From Ahrensia sp. (lineage in GTDB: Bacteria > Pseudomonadota > Alphaproteobacteria > Rhizobiales > Rhizobiaceae): a stretch of DNA of 64,000 nt. Below the pieces are notes generated by a model, which saw only the letters and a list, made by a program, of their open reading frames with translations, did not search any database and was not told where the DNA came from. This document shows positions 34,801-44,808 of this stretch, piece after piece. The DNA is taken from assembly GCA_028817895.1 (NCBI GenBank), contig JAPPOQ010000007.1:1-64000 (forward strand), in the 5' to 3' direction. The translations under genes were made by a program, and so were the position numbers. Position 1 is the stretch's first letter. Each line of letters opens with the position of its first letter.

Positions 34801-37800
34801 ATGGCGTTTCTGAATTGGCGCGACGGAAAGGGACAGGCCAAGAAAGTTGTTCCGCCGGAGGCTTCTCCGGCGATCATGCGCGTTCTCGAACCTCGCATCC
34901 TGCTCGACGCTGCCGGCTTTGAAACCGCAACATCGCAGCTCAATCAGGTCCATTCCGATCAAGTGTCTGATCAGTCTCTTTGGAGGCATTCCGATGGGGG
35001 CGCTGGGGCCGCCCAACATGCTCCTTCGGGCATGATTTCGGATGTTGATGCGTTTCCAAGCCAAACTCAGTCAGGTCTTCCCGAGATTGCCTTCATCGCG
35101 CCTGACGTGGAGGACATTGAAACGCTGCTTGGCACCCTTCCGGCGCATGTTGAGACCGTCCTGCTTGAACCGGGTCGTGATGGTGTGGCGCAGATGTCCG
35201 AAGTGTTGTCCGGCAGGGCCGATCTCGGTGCAATTCACATTGTCAGCCACGGGTCAGAGGGACAGTTGGAGCTTGGAAATGCCGTTCTAAATGCCTCCTC
35301 CATGACCGGAGAACATCACGCGGCCATGATGACCATGGCTCGCTCATTGTCTGCCGACGGTGATGTGCTGATTTATGGTTGCAACTTTGCGGGCGACGCT
35401 TCCGGCCGGCAAGCTGTTGAGCTCATGGCTCAACTGACCGGTGCCGATGTCCGTGCCAGCACCGATATGACGGGTCACACGACGTTGGGTGGCGATTGGA
35501 CACTCGAACATGGCGTTGGGCAGGTGGAAACAACCGTCTTCGATGCCGGTGGCGAGTGGACCTCCTCGCTGAACACGCAGACCGTAACTGCGCATGACGT
35601 TCCATTAACGCAGATTGCTCACAGCGAGCAGATCGGATCCGATCGGCGCGTCGGGCAGTCCTTCTCACATGACTCAGGCAACGAGACCTACGCTGTCGAC
35701 GAGGTGGAACTGGCATTGCGGCAGGTCATCCTTTTCTCGGTTGAACAAGATGTCATCGTATCGATACGCAACAGTTTTGACGGACCTGTTCTGGCAACCG
35801 GGAGCATTTCGTCTGAACAGCTGGACGACGCATATGGGTGGCACGCAATCGAGTTGGATGATCCGATCACGCTGAATTCAAACCAGACTTACGTCCTGAG
35901 CGTTGAGACGACAGACCCGTTGCCTTCTTCGGTCCGTGTCGGGGTCGACCAGAACTCAAATTATGGTGGCGGCACCTATTTGGACGACGATGGCGATGCA
36001 ATTGCGCTGCGGGATATGTTGTTTCGCCTCAACAATTCCAACGCTGCGCCAGTGATCACTTCCAATGGCGGTGGCGACAACGCAATCATCGAAGTTGCTG
36101 AAAACGAGACCTTCGTGACAATAGTGACGGCACAGCACGAAGATGATGGCGATGACGACGATGATGACGAAAACGAAGAACTGACGTTTTCGATTTCGGG
36201 CGGTTCGAGCGCCGATAAATTCACCATTGATGCCCAAACGGGGGAACTGCGCTTCATAACGCCACCAGATTTTGAGAATCCGACGGACGCGATTGGTCAA
36301 AACAACAGCTATGGCGTTCAGGTGCGTGTCACCGATGAAGATGGTGATCACGACACTCAATCCATCACGGTCATCGTTACCGATGTGGATGAAGCGCCAA
36401 CTATCACCTCCAATGGAGGCGGGCAGACGGCCAACATCAAGGTTCCCGAGAACGAAACCTATGTGACGACAGTTACGGCCCAAGACGATGATTCCGACGA
36501 CAATGAGCTGATCTTCTCCATTTCCGGGGGCGCAAGCGGCGATCGTTTCACCATCGATGCCCAAACCGGCGAATTGCGGTTCCTCGATCCGCCAGATTTC
36601 GAGAATCCCACCGATGCGGGCAATCAAAACAACATCTACGGCGTCGAAGTGCGCGCGACGGACGAGTCTGGTGCAAGCGATACACAGCTCATTTTTGTTG
36701 AAGTGACGGATGTCGACGAGGCGCCCACAATCACCTCGAACGGAGGCGGCGACAACGCCCGAATTGAGGTTCAGGAAAATCAGACCTTCGTCACGACAGT
36801 GACAGCGATTGCCGGAGATGGTGATCCGGGCAACCTGACCTACTCAATTCTTGATGGGGCGAGTGCGGACCAATTTGTGATCGATCCGACCACTGGTGAG
36901 TTGCGCTTCGCCGTTCCACCGGATTTTGAGAATCCGACCGATGCAGTGTTGCAGGACAATCGCTACGGCGTGATCGTGCGTGTGACAAATGAAAATGGCG
37001 AGCATGATACTCAACGCATCACGGTCGTGGTCACGAATGTTGACGAAGCGCCAGTTACGCGGGCTGACACTTTCACAACGCTGGAAGACCAGACAGTTGC
37101 GATCGACGTTCTGTCGAACGACGCTGACCCCGAGAGCGATGTCCTGAGGATTTCGCACATTGATGGTACCGCTTTGGTCAATGGCGGCGACCCGGTAGCA
37201 GTGGACCATGGTGAAGTCGCATTGATCGGCGGTCAGCTGTTTTTCACACCAAACGACAACTTCAACGGCGAAGTGACGTTTCAATATGCCGTTGTCGATC
37301 CGAACGGTGGTCAGTCCAGTGCCAGGGTTACAGTCGACGTGTTGCCGGTGAATGACCAACCCGTGACCTCCGACAATGTATACGGGCTGGAAGAAGACGA
37401 GAGCGTTTCCGGCAACCTGATCGCAGATGACACAGGTGATGGCGTGGATCGCGACATTGATGGCGACCCATTGCGGATTGCTCAAGCCTATGTTGGCGAG
37501 TTTCTCACCGTGCAGGGTGGGACTATCATCATCGGAGCAGACGGTTCGTTCATCTATCAGCCGGCAACGGGCTTCTTCGGGGCTGACTCGTTTGAATTTG
37601 CGGTAACAGATGGTGCGCTCAACGCATTTTCGAGAGTGAGTTTCACAGTTGCGCAGACCAATGATGCTCCGGTCGCCTTGCCGGACAGATTGGTGATCAA
37701 TGAAGATAGCGGAACGGTGACAGGCAATGTGCTGACCGGCGAGGGCGGTTTGGGGGCAGACTTTGACCCCGACCAGGACTCGATCACCCTGACGGCCTTC

Positions 37801-39000
37801 TCCATCGAAGGCATGGATGAAATGTTCGAGCCCGGCGCCACGGTCGAGATTTCTGGCATCGGCCTTCTTCAGATCACAGCTAACGGAGCGTTCGTCTTCG
37901 AGCCCTTTGGTGACGTTGCGGGCAGCGTCCCGCAGATTGCCTACACAATTGAGGACGGGCGTGGCGGCATCGCTGTTTCAACCTTCGATATCGAAATCGC
38001 ACCCGTCAATGACGCGCCGGTCGCATCGGGCGGGTCGCTGGCGACGATCAGCGGTCAATCGATCGTGGTTCCTGCTGACGCCTTTGCCTTTTCTGACATC
38101 GAAGGGGACGCGGCCTCGTCGATCACCATCACCGCGCTCTCGCTGGGCGGTGGCGAACTCGTTCATTCGGATGGAACGGTTTTGGTCCGGGCTGGCGACA
38201 CGCTCACACTTGCGCAACTCTCCTCTCTGGTTTTTGCACCTGGAGCACGGGAGAGCGGCGCGTTTTTTGTGGAGTACACCGTCAATGATGCTGACAGGGG
38301 AACCGAAGCCGGTCGCCTGACCATAGATGTAGCGGCAAGCACCATCGTTCGAGAGCCGGAGCCTGAACCGGAGGTGGAGATTGAAGAAGAGGCCGAAGAC
38401 GGCGACGAAGCCGTGGCCCCGACTCAACCGGTGGAACCTGAGCAGACTGCGGCCAGCGTGGTGGCAACCGATCAGGGCGATTCCGCCTCGAACACGCAAG
38501 GGTCACAGGAACAGCGCGTGGTGTTTCGTCCCATCGGCGAATTGGCACCGGCATTTGTCCCAGAGGTGGAGATAGCCCCGACACCCATCGGGCTGCCACT
38601 GGATGTTGATGACCCCAACACCCTGGATGCGCCGTCCATCGAAGCGACGGTGACGGACTATAGGTTGTTGCCCATCAACCGGGTTGTGCTTGAAGACAGC
38701 CTCGAGCAGGCCAAGCGTGATATTGAATATGATGGCGGAATTCTCGCCACCACCACTGCGAAGGTGACATTCGCTTTTGGTGCGGCATTGGGTGTCGGCA
38801 GCGTGTCCTGGCTTCTGCAAAGCGGAATTCTGGCCGCGACATTACTTTCCTCGCTTCCGGCCTGGAGACGATTCGATCCGATTTCGATTGTGACGCGTGA
38901 TGAGGAAGACGAGACAGGCACGGCGCTGTCCGACATCGAGATGATGCGCCAACAGGTTGAAAGCGCCGGCGAACGCGCGAGAGGGAACAGCTTAACATGA
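34801..39000 (+). CDS. Giant LEPRxLL/DUF4347/cadherin-type surface protein
   Basis: A 1399-residue repetitive protein. It begins with the LEPRILLDAA signature (29-38) found at the start of many giant proteins. A DUF4347 domain follows (about 78-235: HIVSHGSEGQLELGNAVL, DVLIYGCNFAG). Next are a beta-rich anchor-like segment, three cadherin-like repeats (about 414-750, each ending VTDVDEAP or similar), and tandem-95/VCBS-like repeats with DVLSNDADPESD. Near 1320-1360 lies a hydrophobic segment (AALGVGSVSWLLQSGILAAT) with LSSLPAWRRFDP, then a charged tail. It is likely surface-exposed or a large adhesin. The ATG at 34801 is chosen by position; 34732 is also open. The stop overlaps the next gene (ATGA). 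Confidence 0.85.
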   Translation: MAFLNWRDGKGQAKKVVPPEASPAIMRVLEPRILLDAAGFETATSQLNQVHSDQVSDQSLWRHSDGGAGAAQHAPSGMISDVDAFPSQTQSGLPEIAFIAPDVEDIETLLGTLPAHVETVLLEPGRDGVAQMSEVLSGRADLGAIHIVSHGSEGQLELGNAVLNASSMTGEHHAAMMTMARSLSADGDVLIYGCNFAGDASGRQAVELMAQLTGADVRASTDMTGHTTLGGDWTLEHGVGQVETTVFDAGGEWTSSLNTQTVTAHDVPLTQIAHSEQIGSDRRVGQSFSHDSGNETYAVDEVELALRQVILFSVEQDVIVSIRNSFDGPVLATGSISSEQLDDAYGWHAIELDDPITLNSNQTYVLSVETTDPLPSSVRVGVDQNSNYGGGTYLDDDGDAIALRDMLFRLNNSNAAPVITSNGGGDNAIIEVAENETFVTIVTAQHEDDGDDDDDDENEELTFSISGGSSADKFTIDAQTGELRFITPPDFENPTDAIGQNNSYGVQVRVTDEDGDHDTQSITVIVTDVDEAPTITSNGGGQTANIKVPENETYVTTVTAQDDDSDDNELIFSISGGASGDRFTIDAQTGELRFLDPPDFENPTDAGNQNNIYGVEVRATDESGASDTQLIFVEVTDVDEAPTITSNGGGDNARIEVQENQTFVTTVTAIAGDGDPGNLTYSILDGASADQFVIDPTTGELRFAVPPDFENPTDAVLQDNRYGVIVRVTNENGEHDTQRITVVVTNVDEAPVTRADTFTTLEDQTVAIDVLSNDADPESDVLRISHIDGTALVNGGDPVAVDHGEVALIGGQLFFTPNDNFNGEVTFQYAVVDPNGGQSSARVTVDVLPVNDQPVTSDNVYGLEEDESVSGNLIADDTGDGVDRDIDGDPLRIAQAYVGEFLTVQGGTIIIGADGSFIYQPATGFFGADSFEFAVTDGALNAFSRVSFTVAQTNDAPVALPDRLVINEDSGTVTGNVLTGEGGLGADFDPDQDSITLTAFSIEGMDEMFEPGATVEISGIGLLQITANGAFVFEPFGDVAGSVPQIAYTIEDGRGGIAVSTFDIEIAPVNDAPVASGGSLATISGQSIVVPADAFAFSDIEGDAASSITITALSLGGGELVHSDGTVLVRAGDTLTLAQLSSLVFAPGARESGAFFVEYTVNDADRGTEAGRLTIDVAASTIVREPEPEPEVEIEEEAEDGDEAVAPTQPVEPEQTAASVVATDQGDSASNTQGSQEQRVVFRPIGELAPAFVPEVEIAPTPIGLPLDVDDPNTLDAPSIEATVTDYRLLPINRVVLEDSLEQAKRDIEYDGGILATTTAKVTFAFGAALGVGSVSWLLQSGILAATLLSSLPAWRRFDPISIVTRDEEDETGTALSDIEMMRQQVESAGERARGNSLT

Positions 39001-41912
39001 AGCGTTTGAAAACAACACTTTGGCTCAGCTTTGGCCTTGTTTCCGCGACGCTGTGTCTGGCCATGATGGCCTACTCACTTGGTCTTCTGCCCGACGGGCA
39101 TCGCACAGAACTGGAATCGCGCGCCAAGGTTGCCGAGGCATTGGCCGTGCAGCTTGCCGGAGCCATCAATCGGCGCGACGCGGTGACGGTTGAAGAAACA
39201 CTGAAATCTGTCGTTGAACGCAATGATGATGTCCTTTCGGTTGCCTTTCGGCGCGAGGATGGTTCTATCCTGATCAGCCAGGGCGATCATGAAGGGCATT
39301 GGATTCAGCCTGTTGGGAGCGATTCAACGCCAACGCATGTTTCCGTTCCGCTGGTTGGTCCGCAGGGCCCTCAGGGCCGCATTGAAATCTCCTTTGGCCC
39401 GCCGTCATCGGGGGCGCGGCTGTTCGACATCCCGGTTTCCTTCTTCGTGTTTCTCGGCTTTTTGGCGGTCAGCGGATTCGTCGCCTATTCCGTCTTTTTG
39501 CGACGATCTCTCAATGAGCTTGATCCCGGGCGGGTTATACCCGAACGCGTTCAAAGGGCGTTTGATACGCTGACGGAAGGGGTTGTTATTCTTGATGAAT
39601 ATGAGCGTATCCTGCTCGCAAATTCTGCATTTGGACGCCTGAGCGGCAGTGAAGATGGAGCGCTGATCGGCTCAAAGATCAACACTCTGCCGTGGCGCAT
39701 GTTGGATGGGCGTGCAAAGGCGGGCGGCTATCCGTGGCATGCCGCATTACGCGAAGGCAAAGAGAAGCGTGAAGACACATTGAGCCTGCGTGCGGCTGAC
39801 GGGACGGTGCGCAATCTTGTGGTCAATGCCACTGTGTTTTCCGGCGAGAAGAAGGAAACCATCGGAGCCATCGTCACAGCCGCTGACATGACGGGCAACC
39901 AGCAAAATGCCGAACAGTTGGCGAAAGCGGTGCGGCTTCTGGAGGCAACGCAGGCCGAAGTGGACAGACAAAAGCAAGAGCTTGATTTTCTGGCCAATCA
40001 CGACTCTCTGACGGGCTGCCTCAACCGCAGGGCCTTCTTTGCTCGTTTCGAACAGGCGCTCGAACAAGCGCGCAGAGACGGGCGCAAGACAGCTGTCATC
40101 ATGGCCGATGTCGATGGATTGCGGTCCATCAAGGAGAATTTTGGCCCCGCCATCGTTGATGCCGTGGTCACAACTGCAGCCGACGTTTTGCGCAAATCCT
40201 TGTCTGGGTCGGTTCCGATTGCCCGATATGGCGGGGAAGGGTTTTGTGCTGCTTTGTTCGACATGAACGAAGCCCAGGCACAGCAGAGAATCGCGGAAGC
40301 CCAGCACGCTTTTGAGGCGGCGTCCAGGTCGATCACAACCGGCCTCGACGCTGCGACGCTCAGCGTTGGGCTGGCCGTCGATCGCGCCGATGGCAGTTCC
40401 GCAACCGAGCTGGTGCGCCGGGCCGATCACGCGCTTCACACGGCGGTGCGAGGTGGTACCGGTCACGTCGCAACCTGGCAGGAAGCGGACGCCCGCATTG
40501 AAGGTTCCAACCCGCGCCGGGCGGTTTCCGAAGACAACGCTGTCGAGTCGGAGCAGGGTGAGGCCTCACCTGTTCGAGAGCTGGCCAAACGGTTTGATGC
40601 TGTTGATGCACAGCAAGAGTTCCTCGATCGTGCCGACAAATCGATCCTGCGGGCGGAGCGCAATGGGAAGCCGCTCGCCATTTTGAAGGTTGGCGTCACG
40701 TCATGGGATTACCTCGAAGAGGCGTTGGGGCAACAACTAAGCCACAGCCTGCTGCGCATGGCTGGTCGGCAGGTGGAGTTGGCCTTGAGAGAACACGACA
40801 ACGTTACCCTGCTCGCAGAAAGCGGGGAAATGCTCGTCGAACTTTGTGAACTGGATGAAGATGAAGACGTCACCTGGATCGTCAAACGCATTCTTGACGG
40901 GATGCGCGACCCGATCCGCGTTGGACAGCAATCCGTTTTCGTCGTGTGCAAGGTTGGTGCTGCGCTTTACCCGCATGATGGTGCGGACGCCGCCACCCTG
41001 ATTCGTCATGCTGGCGTGGCGATGCGTCGAGCCAAGGAGGACAATCTTCTGGGTGGCCTAAAATACTACTCGGCGGATATGACGCAGAATTCGCTGGCGC
41101 GCCTCGACATTGAAACGGGTACGCGTGAAGCGCTTCAAAATGACGAGTTTGAGCTCGTTTTCCAGCCCATTGTCGATGCGTCGACCCGTGAAATCGTGGC
41201 GGCGGAGTGCCTGCTTCGATGCAACAGCCCACGCCTGAAAGGCGTGCGGATTGACCAGGTGATCGATATCGCAGAGCGTTCATCGCTGATCTCGGAAATC
41301 GATATGTGGGTGCTCACCACTGCACTGGAGCAGATGCAGAACTGGTGTTCCGTTGGCCTGCATCTTCCGAAAATCTCGATCAACCTGTCCGCGAAACAAC
41401 TCAACAATATCGATTTCATGGACCGTGTTTATGAGCGAATTCAGAATGTGAGCTTCTCGCCTTCGCGCGTGCAGATCGAGGTCACTGAAACGGCTCAGAT
41501 GGATGATGTCGACGTTGCGGCTCCTCAACTCAAGCGGCTGCAACAGTTGGGCGTGCACATTGCGCTGGATGATTTCGGGACGGGACAGGCGTCATTGACT
41601 TATTTGCAGCGCCTTCACCCGGATCTCATCAAAATCGACCGGTCTTTTGTCGATGGCCTCGACAAAAACCACGCGAACGCAACCATGGTCGGTGCCATGA
41701 CGGTCATGGCACATTGCCTCGGCCTCTTGGTCGTGGCTGAGGGCGTGGAGACCGAAGGGGAGCTTGAATTCCTGCGCGAAACCGGATGCGATTCAATTCA
41801 GGGCTATTTGATCTCACGGCCGTTGCGCTGCGAAGACATGACGCAATGGATGAAAACGCATGCGCGGGGCGCTATCCCGCAGGGCAAGCTGGGCTCTGCA
41901 CAGGCGGCCTGA
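38997..41912 (+). CDS. Membrane PAS-GGDEF-EAL cyclic-di-GMP signalling protein
   Basis: A 971-residue protein with two membrane helices (about 7-30 and 146-168) around a periplasmic sensor. A PAS domain (about 184-300) and a first GGDEF domain (335-495, signature RYGGEGF at 410-416, so altered from GGDEF) follow. A second, degenerate GGDEF-like domain lacks the signature (535-690). The C-terminal EAL domain looks active: ECLLR (737-741), INLSAKQL, IEVTETA, DDFGTGQASL and AEGVETEGE. It is therefore most likely a c-di-GMP phosphodiesterase with a regulatory GGDEF. It overlaps the giant surface-protein gene by 4 bases, suggesting it controls that protein's display. Confidence 0.92.
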   Translation: MKRLKTTLWLSFGLVSATLCLAMMAYSLGLLPDGHRTELESRAKVAEALAVQLAGAINRRDAVTVEETLKSVVERNDDVLSVAFRREDGSILISQGDHEGHWIQPVGSDSTPTHVSVPLVGPQGPQGRIEISFGPPSSGARLFDIPVSFFVFLGFLAVSGFVAYSVFLRRSLNELDPGRVIPERVQRAFDTLTEGVVILDEYERILLANSAFGRLSGSEDGALIGSKINTLPWRMLDGRAKAGGYPWHAALREGKEKREDTLSLRAADGTVRNLVVNATVFSGEKKETIGAIVTAADMTGNQQNAEQLAKAVRLLEATQAEVDRQKQELDFLANHDSLTGCLNRRAFFARFEQALEQARRDGRKTAVIMADVDGLRSIKENFGPAIVDAVVTTAADVLRKSLSGSVPIARYGGEGFCAALFDMNEAQAQQRIAEAQHAFEAASRSITTGLDAATLSVGLAVDRADGSSATELVRRADHALHTAVRGGTGHVATWQEADARIEGSNPRRAVSEDNAVESEQGEASPVRELAKRFDAVDAQQEFLDRADKSILRAERNGKPLAILKVGVTSWDYLEEALGQQLSHSLLRMAGRQVELALREHDNVTLLAESGEMLVELCELDEDEDVTWIVKRILDGMRDPIRVGQQSVFVVCKVGAALYPHDGADAATLIRHAGVAMRRAKEDNLLGGLKYYSADMTQNSLARLDIETGTREALQNDEFELVFQPIVDASTREIVAAECLLRCNSPRLKGVRIDQVIDIAERSSLISEIDMWVLTTALEQMQNWCSVGLHLPKISINLSAKQLNNIDFMDRVYERIQNVSFSPSRVQIEVTETAQMDDVDVAAPQLKRLQQLGVHIALDDFGTGQASLTYLQRLHPDLIKIDRSFVDGLDKNHANATMVGAMTVMAHCLGLLVVAEGVETEGELEFLRETGCDSIQGYLISRPLRCEDMTQWMKTHARGAIPQGKLGSAQAA

Positions 41913-41931
41913 TGGAGTGCCCGCTTCGGTT

Positions 41932-42624
41932 TCAGGCCGAAGCAGCCAAAGCGGGCCATCGCGGCTGGCTTATGGGTGCGTTCATATAGGCGCACACCGC
42001 GTCTTTCAGGCCGTGGCGAACGGAATGATCACGCGTGGAAAAGACGTGATAATCGTTGATCAGATCATTTTGTAGCACGCCCACAATAAGCTGAAAGGCG
42101 AAACGTAAACGGATGTGCGTTTCAGCTTCTCCATATTCTGGAAATGAATGGGAAAGCGCGTCGTTCAGAATGGTCGTGATTTCCTGCGCAGACTGACGCA
42201 TGCGTGCCCAGGGGTCATCGGGGTCGAGAATTCGCAGAAGCGACTCACGCAATACGCCACGATAGCGGCTTGTGAAGATGTCCGACAGCAAATCAACAAG
42301 CTGGCCAAGCGCCTCGTTCCTCTCCGACTGTTGCAGCTTATCGACCGTAAAATGCGCAACGAATTCACGGGTGATCGAAGCGATGGCATAGGCACGCAGG
42401 GCACCGATAAAGGCATCCTTGTCTGCGAAGCGGGTATAGAAGCTGCCCACCGAGTTTCCGCTCAGTTCGGCCAGATGCGAGACTTTGAGTTCGTCAAATC
42501 GCATCTTGTTGAGCGCAGTTACCCCGGCTTCAACAAACTCGTCGCGAATGCGAATGCTGCGTTGTTGAGTTGCGGGCTGCACGCCCTCGATTGCGTCCCA
42601 AAAGTCGTCTTGCTCGTCGCCCAC
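41932..42624 (-). CDS. TetR-family transcriptional regulator
   Basis: About 230 residues. The helix-turn-helix is seen in AGVTALNKMRFDELKVSHLAE followed by GNSVGSFYTRFADKDAF, typical of TetR. The ligand domain includes RYRGVLRESLLRILDPDDPW. The longest frame starts with TTG at 42672 without a ribosome binding site. A GTG at 42624, with GGGAG about ten bases upstream, is preferred. It lies downstream of flhB and converges with the EAL gene. The target is unknown. Confidence 0.8.
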   Translation of the reverse strand: MGDEQDDFWDAIEGVQPATQQRSIRIRDEFVEAGVTALNKMRFDELKVSHLAELSGNSVGSFYTRFADKDAFIGALRAYAIASITREFVAHFTVDKLQQSERNEALGQLVDLLSDIFTSRYRGVLRESLLRILDPDDPWARMRQSAQEITTILNDALSHSFPEYGEAETHIRLRFAFQLIVGVLQNDLINDYHVFSTRDHSVRHGLKDAVCAYMNAPISQPRWPALAASA

Positions 42625-42722
42625 TTCAATACGGCTCCCATTCCTGCGGTTTGCGGCAGCGAAGTTCCGCAACGGCTGGTCGCGTTCGCCAATGCAAATC
42701 TGCGACGATTACCGATCTCATT

Positions 42723-43817
42723 TCAAGCTCTTGCCGGACCGGTTTGCGCGGCCTTTTCGTGAATGATGTTGATGAGATCAGCGATCGCTGCATAAAACTC
42801 TTCCGGGATCGGTTGGTCGACCACGGCGATTGGATACAATGCTCTCGCCAATGGCTTCTTCTCGAAGATCGGAATGTCGTGCTCCTGCGCGGCTTCCCTG
42901 ATGCGCATGCACAGATGATCGGCACCCTTGGCAACCACCACTGGCGCATTGTCCTGTCCGTGCTTGTAGCGCAGCGCAATGGCAAGATGGGTCGGGTTGG
43001 TGAGGATCAACGTTGCTGTTCCCACATTGCCGAGCATTCTGTGGCGACTGCGGTCCCGCGCCAGAGAGCGCAGCCGCGACTTGACTACCGGGTCACCCTC
43101 CGCCTGCTTCAATTCATCGGAAATTTCCTTACGGGTCATCTTAAGCCCGTCGCGCCAACGCTTCTTGCTCCACATGAAGTCGCCAACCGCCACAACGACC
43201 ATGGCGATCAGGATGCCCGACAGCAATGCACCAATCTGGGAAACCACGAAGTCAGTCAGCAGGGCAGGGGACTTCCACATCAGCGCAACAATTTCGTTGT
43301 CGGCGGCACCGAGCACAGAAATTGCGATCACGATTGCTACCGTCAGCTTTACGAGCGCTTTGACAAACTCTGCCAGACCGGCCTTGCCGAACATCCGTGT
43401 CCAGCCCTTCAACAGCGAGATGTGGGAGATCTTGGGCTGGATCCGGGTGGCAACGAAGCGGGGCTCGGCCTGAATGAAGGCCCCGGCGAGTATGAACACG
43501 AACAGGAAAACAAACAGCACAAGCACGGCTGACACTGAAAACAGGCTCACCGTTGAAAGAAGGATCAGGGCGTCCGTAGACGAGTTGATGTCACGTGTTC
43601 CGGCATGCTCGAAAATCGATTTGAGCTTGAAAACCAGCGAGCCGGTTGCATTTGGCGCGACAAACACAAGCCAGGCTGTCAGTGCCAGCATTGAAGCCAG
43701 CACCATAACTTCCCGCGACATCGCGACCTGCCCCTTTTTGAGGGCGTCAGCAATGCGGGTTTCGGTGGGTTCCTCGGTTTTGCTTTCCGGGTCGTTGTCG
43801 TCGGAACCTCCGCTCAT
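42723..43817 (-). CDS. flhB: Flagellar type III export protein FlhB
   Basis: Inner-membrane export-gate protein of 364 residues that switches substrate specificity. Four membrane helices are seen in the first 215 residues, and the charged N-terminus (SKTEEPTETRIADALKKGQ) is typical. The cytoplasmic domain has the self-cleavage site NPTH in LTNPTHLAIALRYKHGQ. Last flagellar gene of the motA-fliM-fliN-fliG-flhB arm; it overlaps the fliG stop by one base. Confidence 0.96.
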   Translation of the reverse strand: MSGGSDDNDPESKTEEPTETRIADALKKGQVAMSREVMVLASMLALTAWLVFVAPNATGSLVFKLKSIFEHAGTRDINSSTDALILLSTVSLFSVSAVLVLFVFLFVFILAGAFIQAEPRFVATRIQPKISHISLLKGWTRMFGKAGLAEFVKALVKLTVAIVIAISVLGAADNEIVALMWKSPALLTDFVVSQIGALLSGILIAMVVVAVGDFMWSKKRWRDGLKMTRKEISDELKQAEGDPVVKSRLRSLARDRSRHRMLGNVGTATLILTNPTHLAIALRYKHGQDNAPVVVAKGADHLCMRIREAAQEHDIPIFEKKPLARALYPIAVVDQPIPEEFYAAIADLINIIHEKAAQTGPARA

Positions 43818-44800
43818 CAGGAACGCTCGGGCAGAGTGATTTCACCTTCTGCCGCCATGTCGAGAGCGGTTTGCGCTATGGCTCGGCGCGCATCGGCAAT
43901 CTCTTCTTCCTTGGGTACGGCACCGGTTTCCAGTTCCGATTCGACCATGCGGCGCGCGCGCGGGCTGAGTGTTGAAAGAAGCGCGTTGGAGATGGCATCA
44001 TCCGCGTCTCGAAGAGCCTTTGTGAGAAGGTCATTGCCGACTGTGCCACACAGTTTCGTGCAGGCATCGGCTTCCAGCGACGCAATATCATCAAAGCGGA
44101 AAATCGCTCCAACCACCGCGTCATAGGTCTGCTCATCGGTTGCAGATTTCAACTGTTCGGTGAGTGCGTTGCCATCTTCTTCGTCGAAACAGTTGATGAT
44201 TGAGGCCACTGCCTTCCAATTGCCCGTCTCGGCTTCCGGGGAAGGGGCGTCGCCAAGCTCGCTGGTCAAGCGTTCGGCCAACATGTCTTCCATGCGCTGC
44301 GACGCCTTAACGTCCAGCATCATGCGCACTGCGGCACCGCGCAGGTCCGGGTCGAACAGTTTGAGAACCTTGGCCGACTTTGCAGGCGGCAGTTTTGACA
44401 AGACGCAGGCGCTTGTGACTGGCAATTCCTGCGACAGATAGTCAGCGATCTGCTGATCGTCGAGCAACGCAATCTTTTCCCATGGATTTTGAGGTTCCGG
44501 CAGAGCGGGCACCACTTCTTCCTCTGGCGAAAGAACGTCCGCGCGGGTTTCATTCAAAATGTCGGTGAATGAACGAGCCGGGTTCAGTAAACCCGTGCCA
44601 TTTGCAAAGGCTTGTTCAAAGCTCTGTGCAACGCTGTTGAGATGATTCTGTGTAAGGCTCGCCAGATTGTCCGTCTGGCGCGACAGCATGGTCACTTCCT
44701 CGGCTTCAAAATGCGCAAGCAACCGTGCCGCACGCTCACGACCAACCGTGAGCAGCACGGCCGCGACATCGACAACACCCTGATTGGCCGCTCCAGACAT
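43817..44800 (-). CDS. fliG: Flagellar motor switch protein FliG
   Basis: Rotor protein that contacts MotA and links FliF to FliM, 327 residues. The N-terminal segment AAVLLTVGRERAARLLAHFE, the middle domain and the C-terminal charged torque helix region (ALRDADDAISNALLSTLSPR, ARRMVESELE) are all recognisable. It lies between fliN (8 bases upstream) and flhB, as in Agrobacterium-type loci. Confidence 0.94.
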   Translation of the reverse strand: MSGAANQGVVDVAAVLLTVGRERAARLLAHFEAEEVTMLSRQTDNLASLTQNHLNSVAQSFEQAFANGTGLLNPARSFTDILNETRADVLSPEEEVVPALPEPQNPWEKIALLDDQQIADYLSQELPVTSACVLSKLPPAKSAKVLKLFDPDLRGAAVRMMLDVKASQRMEDMLAERLTSELGDAPSPEAETGNWKAVASIINCFDEEDGNALTEQLKSATDEQTYDAVVGAIFRFDDIASLEADACTKLCGTVGNDLLTKALRDADDAISNALLSTLSPRARRMVESELETGAVPKEEEIADARRAIAQTALDMAAEGEITLPERS

Positions 44801-44808
44801 GATATGCG

